Below, in pieces: positions 1-9,248 of a DNA stretch of 64,000 nt. A program made the translations under genes and the position numbers. The stretch comes from Mesorhizobium sp. (GTDB taxonomy: Bacteria; Pseudomonadota; Alphaproteobacteria; Rhizobiales; Rhizobiaceae): contig NZ_JAFKID010000005.1 of the NCBI RefSeq assembly GCF_017306545.1, positions 198,317 to 262,316 of the forward strand, in the 5' to 3' direction. Within the stretch, counting starts at the first letter, position 1, and each line of letters opens with the position of its first letter. The notes beneath the pieces were generated by a model. It saw only the letters and a list, made by a program, of their open reading frames with translations. It was not told the origin of the DNA and ran no database searches.

Positions 1-1041
1 ATCAGACTGGCGGACGTGGCGAGGGCGGCGGGCGTGTCGCACGGAACCGCGTCCAACGTTTTCGGCCGGCCGGAGATCGTGCGCCAGGAAGTGCGCGAGC
101 GGGTGCATGCCGCCGCCGAAAAACTCGGCTATGCCGGACCCGACCCGAAAGGCCGGCTGTTGCGCGCCGGCAAGGTCAACGCCATCGGCGTCGCCACCGC
201 CGAACCGCTGTCCTACTTCTTCAACGATCCCTTCGCCCGCGTCGTCATGTCCGGCATCAGCCAGGCCTGCGACGCGACCGGCGCCGGCATTTCGCTGGTT
301 TCTGCCGCCAACAACGAGCATCTCGCCTGGAACATCCAGAGTGCGCTTGTCGACGGCTTCATCGTCTTCTGCGTCGAAGGCGGCTCTCGCCTGGTCGAAC
401 TGACGCGGGAGCGCAGGCTGCCCTTCGTGGCGCTCGATTTCGCCTTCGAGGACGAGACGATCGCCTCCATCGGCGTCGACGACCGCGCCGGCGCGCAACT
501 GGCCGCGCGCCATCTTGCCGAACTCGGCCACCGGCGCTTCGCGGTGCTGGCCATGCCCTTTTCCGACGACGACGTTTGCGGCCCCGCCTCCGAGGAACGC
601 CGGCACCAGTCCATCTATTCCGGCACGCGCGACCGCCTGCTCGGCTATTTCGACGTGCTTGCCGGCCACGGCATCGATACCGGCTCGGTCCCGGTCTACG
701 AAACGCTGAACGACGAACCGACGGTTCACGCCGGGCTCGATCATCTGTTCGGCCTGCCGGAAAAACCGACCGCCATATTGGCCATGTCCGACCGCATGGC
801 GCTGGTCGCGCTCGACTGGCTGCGGCAGCGCGGTATTTCCGTGCCGGGCGACGTTTCCGTCGTCGGCTTCGACGGCGTGCCCGAAAGCGCGGTGTCCAGC
901 CCACCGCTGACCACCGTCACGCAGCCGATGGCGGAAATGGGCCGCCGCGCCGCGCGTGCCATTCTGGAGCACGACGGATCGCTGCCGCGCGAGATCATGC
1001 CGGTCGAACTGGTGGTGCGCGGCTCCACTGCCGCGGTTTGA
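1..1041 (+). CDS. LacI-family transcriptional regulator, 5' truncated by the window edge
   Basis: The open frame runs from base 1, so the true start lies upstream. The first visible residues (IRLADVARAAGVSHGTASNV) are the second half of a LacI-type helix-turn-helix and hinge. They are followed by a periplasmic-binding-protein-like sugar sensor domain of about 280 residues, ending in the usual PLTTVTQP segment. Such proteins are cytoplasmic, usually dimeric repressors whose DNA binding is changed by a sugar or related ligand. The ligand cannot be read from the sequence, and the genes it controls probably lie to the left of the window. The GTG at 16 is an internal valine codon and not a believable start, because it would delete part of the helix-turn-helix. 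Confidence 0.9.
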   Translation: MRLADVARAAGVSHGTASNVFGRPEIVRQEVRERVHAAAEKLGYAGPDPKGRLLRAGKVNAIGVATAEPLSYFFNDPFARVVMSGISQACDATGAGISLVSAANNEHLAWNIQSALVDGFIVFCVEGGSRLVELTRERRLPFVALDFAFEDETIASIGVDDRAGAQLAARHLAELGHRRFAVLAMPFSDDDVCGPASEERRHQSIYSGTRDRLLGYFDVLAGHGIDTGSVPVYETLNDEPTVHAGLDHLFGLPEKPTAILAMSDRMALVALDWLRQRGISVPGDVSVVGFDGVPESAVSSPPLTTVTQPMAEMGRRAARAILEHDGSLPREIMPVELVVRGSTAAV

Positions 1042-1144
1042 CGGCGCTCCGCCTCTTCTTGAAGGAAGCCGCGAGCCACACCATGTTCTGCCGGCGGCCT
1101 TCGTTCGCAAAAGGGCCGCTGGACGGAAAGGAAGACCAATCATC

Positions 1145-1615
1145 ATGAACGCACGTGTTCTCGACGGCGAGATCATCACGTCCCGGCTGGACGATGTGCG
1201 CGCCTACGATGGCGTGCGCACCCGGCGCGTGCTTGCCTGCATGATCGACTACCTGATCGTCGGCCTGCTGACGATTCCCTTCGCCATTCTCGTGCTGGTC
1301 CTGGGCCTGCTGACGCTCGGCCTCGGCTGGATGCTGTTCACGGTTCTGGTTCCGGCCGTCGCTATCCTCTACATCTGGAACACGCTCGGCGGGCGCGACC
1401 AGGCTACGGTCGGCATGAAGATGATGGGCATCCGCCTCGACCGCCTCGACGGCGCCCCGATCGACGGCATGACGGCGGTGGTGCATTCGGTGCTGTTCTG
1501 GGCCGGCAACGTCGTGCTGACGCCTTTGATCCTGCTGGTGACGCTCTTTTCCGACCGCAAGCGCACCCTGCACGACCTGCTGCTCGGCACCGTCGTGACC
1601 CGCGCCGGCCGCTGA
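1145..1615 (+). CDS. RDD family membrane protein
   Basis: A 156-residue protein with a soluble N-terminus, an arginine-rich start to the first membrane segment ([11 protein letters not shown]), two closely spaced hydrophobic segments near residues 32-80, a conserved [16 protein letters not shown] turn and a third hydrophobic segment near 118-138. This is the RDD domain pattern. Some family members take part in Na+/H+ exchange, but most have no known role. The ATG at 1145 is preceded by a good ribosome binding site (GGAAAGGAAGA) and removes an arginine-rich stretch that an upstream in-frame start would add. It lies between the LacI gene and bpt on the same strand, with no clear functional link. 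Confidence 0.85.
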   Translation: MNARVLDGEIITSRLDDVRAYDGVRTRRVLACMIDYLIVGLLTIPFAILVLVLGLLTLGLGWMLFTVLVPAVAILYIWNTLGGRDQATVGMKMMGIRLDRLDGAPIDGMTAVVHSVLFWAGNVVLTPLILLVTLFSDRKRTLHDLLLGTVVTRAGR

Positions 1616-1731
1616 TCCGGCCGGCGCCGGGCGCCATCCGCATCCGCGAACGCCTGGCGCATCACAATAGTATTGAATTTTCCGCCGCTCGCGCCAAAGG
1701 TATGACGATTCGTGAGGCGCTCGCAGGCTCG

Positions 1732-2481
1732 ATGACGCAGCATCCGACACAATCGCCGCAATTCTTTCTGACAGCGCCCTCGCCCTGCCCCTATCTCGAC
1801 GGCCAGTTCGAGCGAAAAGTCTTCACCCATCTCGTCGGCGACAAGGCGCCGGAGATGAACGATCTGTTGACGCAAGGCGGCTTCCGCCGCTCGCAGAACA
1901 TCGCCTACCGCCCCGCCTGCGAAACCTGCCGCGCCTGCATCTCGGTCCGCATCCTGGCCGGCGAGTTCAACCCCAGCCGCAACATGCGCCGCGTGCTGCA
2001 CGACAACGCCGACCTGATCGGCGTCATGCACGACGCCGAGCCCTCCACCGAGCAATATTCGCTGTTCCGGGCCTATCTGGACGCCCGCCACCGCAAGGGC
2101 GACATGTCCGACATGACGGTGCTCGACTATGCCATGATGGTCGAGGACACACATGTGAACACCAAGATCATCGAATACCGCCGCCGCGGTCCCGACACTT
2201 TCATCACCGGCCGCGGCCAGGGAGAACTCCTCGCCGTCGCCCTGACCGACAAGATGGCCGACGGCCTGTCCATGGTCTATTCCTATTTCGACCCGGAACT
2301 CGCCGACCGCTCGCTCGGCACCTTCATGATCCTCGACCACATCAACCGCGCCAGGGCGATGGGCCTGCCGCACGTCTATCTCGGCTACTGGGTCAACGGT
2401 TCGCCCAAGATGAACTACAAGATGCGCTTCATGCCGCAGGAGCACCTCGGCCCGAAGGGCTGGGAACGCTTCGAGGGCTGA
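1732..2481 (+). CDS. bpt: Aspartate/glutamate leucyltransferase (Bpt)
   Basis: Bpt moves leucine from leucyl-tRNA to proteins that start with Asp or Glu, which marks them for ClpS/ClpAP degradation in the N-degron pathway. The 249-residue product has the family N-terminus ([16 protein letters not shown]), the cysteine-rich [15 protein letters not shown] region that resembles eukaryotic ATE1, and the C-terminal [13 protein letters not shown] segment. An in-frame ATG at 1702 would add ten residues. The ATG at 1732 matches the usual family length and N-terminal sequence better, so it was chosen. Confidence 0.93.
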   Translation: MTQHPTQSPQFFLTAPSPCPYLDGQFERKVFTHLVGDKAPEMNDLLTQGGFRRSQNIAYRPACETCRACISVRILAGEFNPSRNMRRVLHDNADLIGVMHDAEPSTEQYSLFRAYLDARHRKGDMSDMTVLDYAMMVEDTHVNTKIIEYRRRGPDTFITGRGQGELLAVALTDKMADGLSMVYSYFDPELADRSLGTFMILDHINRARAMGLPHVYLGYWVNGSPKMNYKMRFMPQEHLGPKGWERFEG

Positions 2482-2581
2482 TGGCCGCCGCCTGGCTGAC
2501 AGAGTTTCAAGGCGTGGCCGCTTTGTTCGGGTCCCCGCTCCTGTAGAAGACGACGTTTCTCCAGCGGCGGGCGATGCTTCC

Positions 2582-3481
2582 TTGACCACGACACACGACC
2601 ACCACGCCAAGGGCCTGCTCATCACCGCCATCGGCGGCATGACGCTGACCGTCGACATTCCGCTGATCCGGCTGGCCGACGGCGAGCCCTGGTCGATCCT
2701 GATGACGCGCACTGGCATGACCTTCCTGGCCGCAATCGTCATCTGGACGGTATGGCGCCTTGTCAGCCCGAAGGCGCCCCAGCTCATTCCGGGCCGTGCC
2801 GGCCTTGCGGTCGCCGCGCTCTACGGGCTGGGCTCGATCACCTTCGTCAGCGCCGTCTTCAACACCTCGACCGCCAATCTGGTCTTCATCCTCGCCTTCA
2901 ACCCGGTGTTCTCGGCCCTGCTGTCATGGCTGTTCCTGGGCGAACGGCCCCGTCCGGCGACGTTTGCCGCCATGGCGGCCATGATCGTCGGCGTCGCCAT
3001 CATCGTCGGCGGTTCGATGGGATCGGGCCACCTGCTCGGCGATGTCCTGGCCCTCAGCTCGGCGCTCTCCATCGCCGGCGCCATCACCATCTCGCGCGCC
3101 AGCGGCAAGGACATGGGTTTTACCGCGCTGATCGGCGTCATCCTTCCTTTCGCCGTCGCCGCCTTCATGGTCGCCAAGACCGGCTATCACGTCAGCGAGC
3201 CGTGGTGGATCGTCTTCAACGGCGCTGTCATCATGCCGATTTCGTTTTTCTGCCTCGCCGCCGGCCCGCGCTACATTTCCGGCGCCGAGGTTTCCATGTT
3301 CTACCTGCTGGAGACGGTACTGGCACCGGTCTGGGTCTGGATGATCTTCACCGAAGTGCCTTCGCGCGACAGCCTCATCGGCGGCGCCATCCTGATCGTT
3401 TCGCTGGTGGCGCATTCGCTGTGGCAACTGCACGACGGCCGCAGGCGCCGAGCGGCACTTACAGCATCCTATCCCGCCTGA
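2582..3481 (+). CDS. EamA/DMT-family transporter
   Basis: A 299-residue protein with ten predicted membrane helices arranged as two EamA repeats (about residues 12-135 and 150-285), typical of drug/metabolite transporters that export small metabolites or amino acids. It begins with TTG at 2582. No ATG lies in frame before the first membrane segment, so the TTG start is plausible but not certain. The extreme N-terminus is histidine-rich (THDHHAK), and the C-terminal tail is basic. Its 3' end overlaps the convergent AI-2E-family gene by 13 bases. The substrate cannot be inferred. Confidence 0.87.
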   Translation: MTTTHDHHAKGLLITAIGGMTLTVDIPLIRLADGEPWSILMTRTGMTFLAAIVIWTVWRLVSPKAPQLIPGRAGLAVAALYGLGSITFVSAVFNTSTANLVFILAFNPVFSALLSWLFLGERPRPATFAAMAAMIVGVAIIVGGSMGSGHLLGDVLALSSALSIAGAITISRASGKDMGFTALIGVILPFAVAAFMVAKTGYHVSEPWWIVFNGAVIMPISFFCLAAGPRYISGAEVSMFYLLETVLAPVWVWMIFTEVPSRDSLIGGAILIVSLVAHSLWQLHDGRRRRAALTASYPA

Positions 3482-4680
3482 GATTTCTTCTCCGCGCCTC
3501 GTCCGGAAACCGGTGCAGCCGGCTTCGGCTCCCCGCCGCCCGCACTGGCGGAAGCGGCATCGGTGACTTCGACCTCGTACAGCCACTCGCGCCAGATGGC
3601 GACCAGCAGCGCCATCAGCACAGGGCCGATGAACAGGCCGAGGAAGCCCATTGTCTTAACCCCGCCGATCAGGCCGAAGAAAGTCGGCAGGAACGGCAGC
3701 TTGATCGGCCCGCCCACCAGCTTTGGGCGGATCGTCTTGTCGACGACGAACAGTTCCACCGATCCCCACAAAAACAGCGCCAGGCCGGCGAAAGGCGTGC
3801 CGCTGGCGGCGAGATAGATCGACACCAGCGTGAAAGAGAGCGGCGCGCCGCCCGGTATCAGCGCCATCACGCCGGTCAGCGCGCCGAGCGTCACCGGCGA
3901 AGGCACGCCCGCCAGCCAGTAAGCGATGCCCAGCACCAGCCCCTCGCCGATGGCGATGACGGTCATGCCGGTGACGGTTGACGAGATGGTGGCCGGCACG
4001 ACGCGCGAGATGCGCTCCCAGCGCGTCGGCAGGATGCGCTCGCCGAGCCTGTCCACCTGCGCGGCGAAACTCTCGCCGTCGCGATAGGCGAAGAACAGGG
4101 CGATCAACATGAACAGGATTGTGAGCAGCAGCGAGAAGGCGCTGCCGCCGGCGGCCAGCACCGTCTGGTAGATCGAGCGGATATTGGCGCCGCTGACGAT
4201 CTGGATCAATTCTCCAACCCCGCCACGGTGGCCGAACTGTGCCTGCCACTGTTCGCTCAGCCATTCGCCCACCACCGGCAGGGCGGCGATCCAGTGCGGC
4301 GTCGGCGCGCCGAACCGGTTCGCCTCGATCGCCCATATGCCCCATTCGCGCATCTCGTGAACGGCGTACTTGCCTGCAAACGAAATCGGGATGACGAGGA
4401 AGGCGAGGATCGACAGGATGGCGATGGTGGCCGCCCAGGTGCGGTTGCCGCCGACGGCGGCCAGCAGCCGGCGATAGAGCGGCCAACTCGCGAAGGCGAT
4501 GACCAGCGCCGCCAGCACCGGAAACAGGAAGCCGTGGAAGAAATAGACACCGGCCGCCATGATCAGCAGAAGCAGCCAGCGCGCCGCCGACAGCGGCGGC
4601 ACCACCGCCGCCCTCAGCGGCGCCGGCACGCCGAACAGCCGAGGTTGGCGTTCGGCCCTGCGGATTTCCCGTTCCTGCAA
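3469..4680 (-). CDS. AI-2E family transporter (PerM/UPF0118)
   Basis: A 403-residue membrane protein with the family pattern: two or three N-terminal helices (residues about 33-90), a large extracytoplasmic loop, then a group of helices containing the conserved GEGLVLGIAYWLAGVP and GALTGVMALIPGGAP segments. The last stretch (FLGLFIGPVLMALL) is also typical. Members export autoinducer-2 or act as Na+/H+ antiporters, so the transported molecule here is unknown. The C-terminal 30 residues are low-complexity and charged. The gene lies 153 bases downstream of the TetR gene on the same strand and may be co-transcribed with it. Confidence 0.88.
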   Translation of the reverse strand: MQEREIRRAERQPRLFGVPAPLRAAVVPPLSAARWLLLLIMAAGVYFFHGFLFPVLAALVIAFASWPLYRRLLAAVGGNRTWAATIAILSILAFLVIPISFAGKYAVHEMREWGIWAIEANRFGAPTPHWIAALPVVGEWLSEQWQAQFGHRGGVGELIQIVSGANIRSIYQTVLAAGGSAFSLLLTILFMLIALFFAYRDGESFAAQVDRLGERILPTRWERISRVVPATISSTVTGMTVIAIGEGLVLGIAYWLAGVPSPVTLGALTGVMALIPGGAPLSFTLVSIYLAASGTPFAGLALFLWGSVELFVVDKTIRPKLVGGPIKLPFLPTFFGLIGGVKTMGFLGLFIGPVLMALLVAIWREWLYEVEVTDAASASAGGGEPKPAAPVSGRGAEKKSQAG

Positions 4681-4833
4681 ATGCGTTCCCCGATGCCCGG
4701 CTGCGATGCGACAACCTTTGTCACATCATAGTGCAGCAATCGTGACCACATGCCAAATGTCTTGCCGATTGTCTCGAAGGCGAAGACAGCGGCGTAAGGA
4801 TGCGCTTCAGCCGGAAAAGCGGACAGGCCAGGT

Positions 4834-5508
4834 TCAGCTTCGGCCGGGCAGCTTGCCGGTCGGCCGCAGTATGCCCTCAATCACCCCGCGCACGGCGATT
4901 TCCAGTTTGTCGAAAGGCACGCCGTGCGACGGCAGGTCCTTCAGCGCCATGCCGTTTATGACGGCCATCAGCGTCGGCACCACGACGCCGAGTTCGACCG
5001 CGGGGGCGATCTCGCCGCGATCGACGGCGCTTCCGAGATAGGCGCCGAACATCGCCTGCACCTGCTCCATATGGCACCGGCATGTCTGTTCGACGGCACT
5101 GTTGCGGGCGGCTTCGGCGCAAACTTCGGCAAACAGCGGTGCGGCCTTGGTTTCGTGCATATGGCGAATGTGCGTCATGGCGCCGAACACCATGCCGTCG
5201 ATAACGTTCGTCTTTGCCGTCACCGCCGCGAGCACGGTCGCATCCTCGCGGCGGTCCGCCTCGCAGATCGCCGCGACGATCGCTTCCTTGGAGGCGAAAT
5301 AGCGATAGAGCGCGCCGGGGCTCATGCCGGCTTCGGCGCAGATGTCGTGCATCGACGCGCCCTGGAACCCGGCGCGCACGAAGCAGGCTTTGGCGGCTTC
5401 GAGGATGCGCTCCTCCTGCCGCTCGCGCCGTTCGGCGCGCGTGCACGGCGTCATGGCAGGAGCCTCGCCTTCGATCAGCCTTTGCAGGTTGCCAAACAGG
5501 GTTTCCAT
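4834..5508 (-). CDS. TetR/AcrR-family transcriptional regulator
   Basis: A 224-residue regulator with an N-terminal TetR helix-turn-helix at about residues 30-75 (ILEAAKACFVRAGFQGASMH, then MSPGALYRYFASKEAI), followed by a helical ligand-binding domain. TetR proteins bind palindromic operators as dimers and release when a small molecule binds. The start at 5508 is used. The ATG at 5454 would give a shorter N-terminus more usual for the family. Two inverted repeats at 5523-5562 directly upstream suggest autoregulation. The likely additional target is the AI-2E-family permease downstream on the same strand. The inducer is unknown. Confidence 0.9.
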   Translation of the reverse strand: METLFGNLQRLIEGEAPAMTPCTRAERRERQEERILEAAKACFVRAGFQGASMHDICAEAGMSPGALYRYFASKEAIVAAICEADRREDATVLAAVTAKTNVIDGMVFGAMTHIRHMHETKAAPLFAEVCAEAARNSAVEQTCRCHMEQVQAMFGAYLGSAVDRGEIAPAVELGVVVPTLMAVINGMALKDLPSHGVPFDKLEIAVRGVIEGILRPTGKLPGRS

Positions 5509-5522
5509 TGCTATCCATTCGC

Positions 5523-5562
5523 GCGAACGATCATTCGCTCTTTAAGCGAACGATTTGGTTCG
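5523..5562. promoter_or_regulatory. Paired inverted repeats, probable TetR operator
   Basis: Two palindromes lie just upstream of the TetR start. The first, GCGAACGATCATTCGC at 5523-5538, pairs in seven of eight positions. The second has arms CGAAC (5547-5551) and GTTCG (5558-5562). Both share the half-site GCGAACGAT, so the GCGAACGAT sequence occurs twice in direct orientation 23 bases apart. TetR-family operators commonly look like this. Binding by this regulator is inferred from position. Confidence 0.55.
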
Positions 5563-5659
5563 ATCAAGATGACGCAACGGAAATGAAGAGAACGCAGGGG
5601 CGGATATCGCAGAAGGCGGGGATGCGGTGTCCGGGGCGCGATCATCGAGGTGGTGAACG

Positions 5660-6067
5660 ATGAGCCGATTGACAAGTGTATGTACCAACGATGCTGACAC
5701 CTCCAGCCGGCTTGCGGAGGCGCCCTACCTGACCTTCATCGAGGCGATGCGCCCGCTGACGGGCAAATGGAAAATCGAAATTCTCTGGGTGCTGGCGCAG
5801 CGCACCCGCCGCTTCGGCGAGTTGCGGCGCGCGCTGCCCGGCATCACCCAGCACATGCTGTCGCTGAGATTGCGCGAACTGGAAGCGGACGGGCTGGTCA
5901 CGCGCACCGTCTATCCGGAGAACGTGCTGCGGGTCGAATACGAAGTCAGCGAGGCGGCGCACGGCCTGAAGCCGGTCTTCCGCGCCGTGATCGGCTGGTC
6001 GTACCAGCACGGCCCGCTGGCGCGCCGGCTCCAACAGGAAGGCGACGACGGCAATCTCGCCGCCTGA
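5660..6067 (+). CDS. HxlR-family transcriptional regulator
   Basis: A 135-residue winged-helix regulator. Residues about 28-115 carry the HxlR signature: GKWKIEILWVL, RRFGELRRALPGITQHMLS, LRELEADGLV and the wing VEYEVSEAAHGLKPV. The family binds DNA as dimers and often responds to aldehydes or redox stress. The gene is divergent from the TetR gene across about 150 bases. The TetR operator repeats lie in that gap, so it may also be a TetR target. Downstream it converges on the polysaccharide deacetylase gene across a tandem repeat. Confidence 0.9.
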   Translation: MSRLTSVCTNDADTSSRLAEAPYLTFIEAMRPLTGKWKIEILWVLAQRTRRFGELRRALPGITQHMLSLRLRELEADGLVTRTVYPENVLRVEYEVSEAAHGLKPVFRAVIGWSYQHGPLARRLQQEGDDGNLAA

Positions 6068-6123
6068 CCCGGTCAGTCCACCGGACTGTAATCGGCCCGG
6101 TCAGTCCGCCGGACTGTAGTCGG
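6068..6123. repeat. 28-base tandem duplication carrying a hairpin in each copy
   Basis: Copies at 6068-6095 and 6096-6123 are head-to-tail and differ at two positions. Each contains CAGTCC-N3-GGACTG, a six-base-pair hairpin. The second copy encodes the last residues and stop of the deacetylase (DYSPAD-stop). The first copy, read in the same way, encodes DYSPVD-stop, so the coding end of the gene has been duplicated. The paired hairpins may serve as a weak bidirectional terminator between two convergent genes. Confidence 0.85.
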
Positions 6124-6886
6124 CAATGCGGCCGAAGGCATAGCCTCTGGCGCGCAGCCCGGAAATCAGCGTCGTCAGGTTGGCGGCGCCGTCGAACTTG
6201 TCCTGGAACATCTGGTCGTGCATGAGCAGGATCAGCTTGTCTTTCTCCAGCATATGGCCATAGGCGAACAGGCGCGCGATCTCGTCCACCAGCCGTTCGG
6301 CTTTCTGCACCGGCTTGCCGGTGCCGTCGTGGAACCACTCGAAATCCCAGCCGTAGACGTCGAAGTCCGAGGCCGCGACGAATTCGAAGTCGACCTGCTC
6401 GCTGGCCGCCTGCACCTCGCCGACGCTGAGGTCGTTGCGCGAAACGTATCGCAGGCGGAACACGTCGCGCCCCGGCAGGCGCGCCGGCACCGGCTTCACC
6501 GTCAGGCCCAGCACCGCATTGGCCTTCAGCATATCCGCCACCACGCCTTCGGTATCGGCATAGAAAGCCTTGTAGCGGTTGTTGGCGTGCGAGAAAGAAT
6601 GGTTGCCGATCGTCACCAGCGGCATCGCCTTGGCTTTCGCCAGCAGCGCCTTGCGCTCAGGCGAAGCCAGCACGTGCTGGCCGACCATGAAGAGCGCCGC
6701 CGGCACCTGTTCCTGCTCCAGCACGGAAAGCACGTTGGCCGTGCCGTCGAGCGGGCCGTCGTCGAAAGTGAGATAGACGGTGCGCTGCGCGGCCTCAGCC
6801 GGCCCGACGACAAGGAGAACCGCAAGCAAAATCGCCAGCGCCGCGCCTGCCGCAATCGGTAAGCGCGGGGCCGGCCTTGCCGTCAT
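6101..6886 (-). CDS. Exported polysaccharide deacetylase family protein
   Basis: A 261-residue protein with an N-terminal hydrophobic signal segment (residues 9-32, ending AEA) and a NodB-type carbohydrate esterase 4 domain. The metal-binding motif 1 TFDDGP puts Asp42 and Asp43 in place, and motif 2 is HSFSH with His96 and His100. The later conserved segments (YGWDFEWF and LILLMHDQ) are also present. CE4 enzymes remove N- or O-acetyl groups from polysaccharides such as peptidoglycan or exopolysaccharide, here probably in the periplasm. The ATG overlaps the parC stop (ATGA), so translation is likely coupled. The 3' end lies in a recent 28-base tandem duplication. Confidence 0.85.
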   Translation of the reverse strand: MTARPAPRLPIAAGAALAILLAVLLVVGPAEAAQRTVYLTFDDGPLDGTANVLSVLEQEQVPAALFMVGQHVLASPERKALLAKAKAMPLVTIGNHSFSHANNRYKAFYADTEGVVADMLKANAVLGLTVKPVPARLPGRDVFRLRYVSRNDLSVGEVQAASEQVDFEFVAASDFDVYGWDFEWFHDGTGKPVQKAERLVDEIARLFAYGHMLEKDKLILLMHDQMFQDKFDGAANLTTLISGLRARGYAFGRIADYSPAD

Positions 6887-9135
6887 CCGAACCGGCCCGT
6901 CTTCGGGAAGCCCTTCGGCACCATGCGGCCGGCCGAGGCGCGCGCGCCGATCCATTCGGCAAGCTCCGCCTGGCTGCGGGTGAAGGTGCGGTCGGCCGAA
7001 TCCTGCCACGACAGGCCGTCGGCCATGGCGAAGGTCTTCAGGTCCAGCACGCCGCCGTCCTTGTATTTTTGCAGCCGCACGCCCTTGCCGCGCGTCATTT
7101 CCGGAACTTCGGAAAGCGCGAAGACCAGCAACTTGCGGTTCTCGCCGACGATGGCGGCATGGTCGCCCGAAATCGGCACGCAAAGCTTGGCCTCGTCGGG
7201 CGCCTTGACGTTCATCACCTGCCTGCCCTTGCGGGTGTTGGCCACCACCTCAGCCTCCGGCACGACGAAGCCGTTGCCCTGATGCGAGGCGAGCAGCAGC
7301 TTGCGATCCGCCTCATGCACGAAGGCGCTGACGATGTCCTGATCGTTCTCCATATCGACGATGATGCGGATCGGCTCGCCGTGGCCGCGTCCGCCGGGCA
7401 ACCGATCCGCGCCGATGGTGTAGAACTTGCCGCCGGTGGTGAAGATCAAAATCTTGTCGGTCGTCTGCGCCGGGAAGGCGAACTTCAGCGAATCGCCTTC
7501 CTTGAAGGTGAATTGCGAATGGTCGGACAGATGACCCTTCATCGCCCGCAGCCAGCCCTTTTCGGAGACGATGACCGTCACCGGCTCCTTCTCGATCATC
7601 GCATTATGGATTTCCGACAGGTCATGCTCCGGCGCTTCCGCGAAGGTCGTGCGGCGCTTGCCGATCTCTGTCTCCGGCCCGAACCGCTCGCGCAACTCGC
7701 TGATCTGCCACTTGATCGTCTTCCACTGCATGGCTTCCGAGGCGAGCAGCGCTTCGATCTGCTTCTTCTCCTCGGTCAGCCCGTCGAACTCCTTGCGGAT
7801 TTCGAATTCTTCCAGCTTGCGCAACGCGCGCAGGCGCATGTTGAGGATCGCCTCGGCCTGCGTGTCGGTGAGGTCCCAGCGCGCCATCATGACGGCTTTC
7901 GGCTCGTCCTCCTCGCGGATGATGCGGATCACCTCGTCGATGTTGAGATAGGCGATCAGATAGCCGGCGAGGATTTCCAGCCGGCGCTCGATCTCGCCCA
8001 GACGGTGCTTCGAACGGCGGATGAGCACTTCGCGGCGGTGGTCGAGCCATTCCCGCAGCGCATCCTTGAGCGACAGCACGTTCGGCACCTTGCCGCGCGA
8101 CAGCACGTTCATGTTGAGCGGGAAGCGGCTTTCCAGTTCCGTCAGCTTGAACAGAGATTCCATCAGAAGGCCGGGATCGACCGTGCGGCTCTTCGGCACC
8201 AATACGACGCGGATGTCCTCCGCGCTTTCGTCGCGGATGTCTTCCAGCAGCGGCAGCTTGCGCGCGATGAGCAGTTCGGCCGCCTTCTCGATCAGCCGCG
8301 ACTTCTGCACGCCATAGGGGATTTCGGTGACGACGATGACCCAGGCGCCCCTGCCCTGGTCCTCCTGATGCCATTTCGCCCTGACGCGAAAACCGCCGCG
8401 GCCCGTCTCGTAGGCGTCGAGGATCGACTTGCGGTCGTCGACGATGATGCCGCCGGTCGGGAAATCCGGCCCTTGGACGAACTGCACAAGGTCGGTGACG
8501 GACGCGGCCGGATTGTCGATCAGCAGAAGGGCGGCATCCAGCAATTCGGCCGCGTTGTGCGGCGGGATCGACGTCGCCATGCCGACGGCGATGCCGGACG
8601 AACCGTTGGCGAGCAGGTTCGGGAAGGCGCCGGGCAGGACGGACGGCTCCTCGTCCTCCTCGTTGTAGGTCGGGCGGAAATCGACCGCGTCCTCGGTGAT
8701 GCCGGCGAGCAGTTCAATCGCCACCTCGGTCATGCGCGCCTCGGTATAGCGCATGGCGGCGGCGTTATCGCCGTCGATGTTGCCGAAGTTGCCCTGCCCG
8801 TCGACCAGCGGGTAACGCATGGAAAAGTCCTGCGCCAGACGCACCAGCGCGTCGTAGATCGACTGGTCGCCGTGCGGGTGGAACTTGCCCATCACCTCGC
8901 CAACGATGCGCGCGCACTTGGCGAAACCCTGGTCGGGGTTGAGGCGCAAGAGTCGCATGGCGTGCATGATGCGCCGGTGCACCGGCTTCATGCCGTCGCG
9001 GACATCCGGCAGGGCGCGGTGCATGATGGTCGACAGCGCATAGGCCAGATAGCGCTCCTCGAGCGCCTTCTTCAGGTCGACCGGTTCGATATTGTCGTCA
9101 TCGCCGCCCCCCGGCGGCACAAGGCTCTTTCCCAT
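6883..9135 (-). CDS. parC: DNA topoisomerase IV subunit A (ParC)
   Basis: ParC is the DNA-cutting subunit of topoisomerase IV, which unlinks daughter chromosomes together with ParE. The 750-residue protein has the winged-helix breakage domain with the catalytic tyrosine Tyr130 in [10 protein letters not shown], the upstream [13 protein letters not shown] segment, the tower and coiled-coil region, and a C-terminal beta-pinwheel. Residue Gln91 sits where E. coli ParC has Ser80. I believe this is normal for alphaproteobacterial ParC and do not read it as a resistance change. ParE is not in the window. The next gene starts inside the parC stop codon, an unusual pairing with a cell-envelope enzyme. 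Confidence 0.95.
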   Translation of the reverse strand: MGKSLVPPGGGDDDNIEPVDLKKALEERYLAYALSTIMHRALPDVRDGMKPVHRRIMHAMRLLRLNPDQGFAKCARIVGEVMGKFHPHGDQSIYDALVRLAQDFSMRYPLVDGQGNFGNIDGDNAAAMRYTEARMTEVAIELLAGITEDAVDFRPTYNEEDEEPSVLPGAFPNLLANGSSGIAVGMATSIPPHNAAELLDAALLLIDNPAASVTDLVQFVQGPDFPTGGIIVDDRKSILDAYETGRGGFRVRAKWHQEDQGRGAWVIVVTEIPYGVQKSRLIEKAAELLIARKLPLLEDIRDESAEDIRVVLVPKSRTVDPGLLMESLFKLTELESRFPLNMNVLSRGKVPNVLSLKDALREWLDHRREVLIRRSKHRLGEIERRLEILAGYLIAYLNIDEVIRIIREEDEPKAVMMARWDLTDTQAEAILNMRLRALRKLEEFEIRKEFDGLTEEKKQIEALLASEAMQWKTIKWQISELRERFGPETEIGKRRTTFAEAPEHDLSEIHNAMIEKEPVTVIVSEKGWLRAMKGHLSDHSQFTFKEGDSLKFAFPAQTTDKILIFTTGGKFYTIGADRLPGGRGHGEPIRIIVDMENDQDIVSAFVHEADRKLLLASHQGNGFVVPEAEVVANTRKGRQVMNVKAPDEAKLCVPISGDHAAIVGENRKLLVFALSEVPEMTRGKGVRLQKYKDGGVLDLKTFAMADGLSWQDSADRTFTRSQAELAEWIGARASAGRMVPKGFPKTGRFG

Positions 9136-9248
9136 GGTTTCGGACTAACCGAGCCGGTGATTCGCGGCAAGGGTTGATGGTGGCGCAGAGACGTCAAGCG
9201 CTATCGGGAACGGCAGCGCCCCCACTCCGTCGCGCTTCGAGCTATCGC

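Noticed and set aside
8860-8895. Gln91 in ParC at the position of quinolone-resistance Ser80
   Set aside because: Probably the normal residue in alphaproteobacterial ParC; no evidence of a resistance mutation.
6877-9177. A 766-residue open frame on the plus strand opposite parC
   Set aside because: It is an antisense shadow caused by high GC; its composition (His/Arg/Leu-rich, no domain) is not protein-like and parC is certain.
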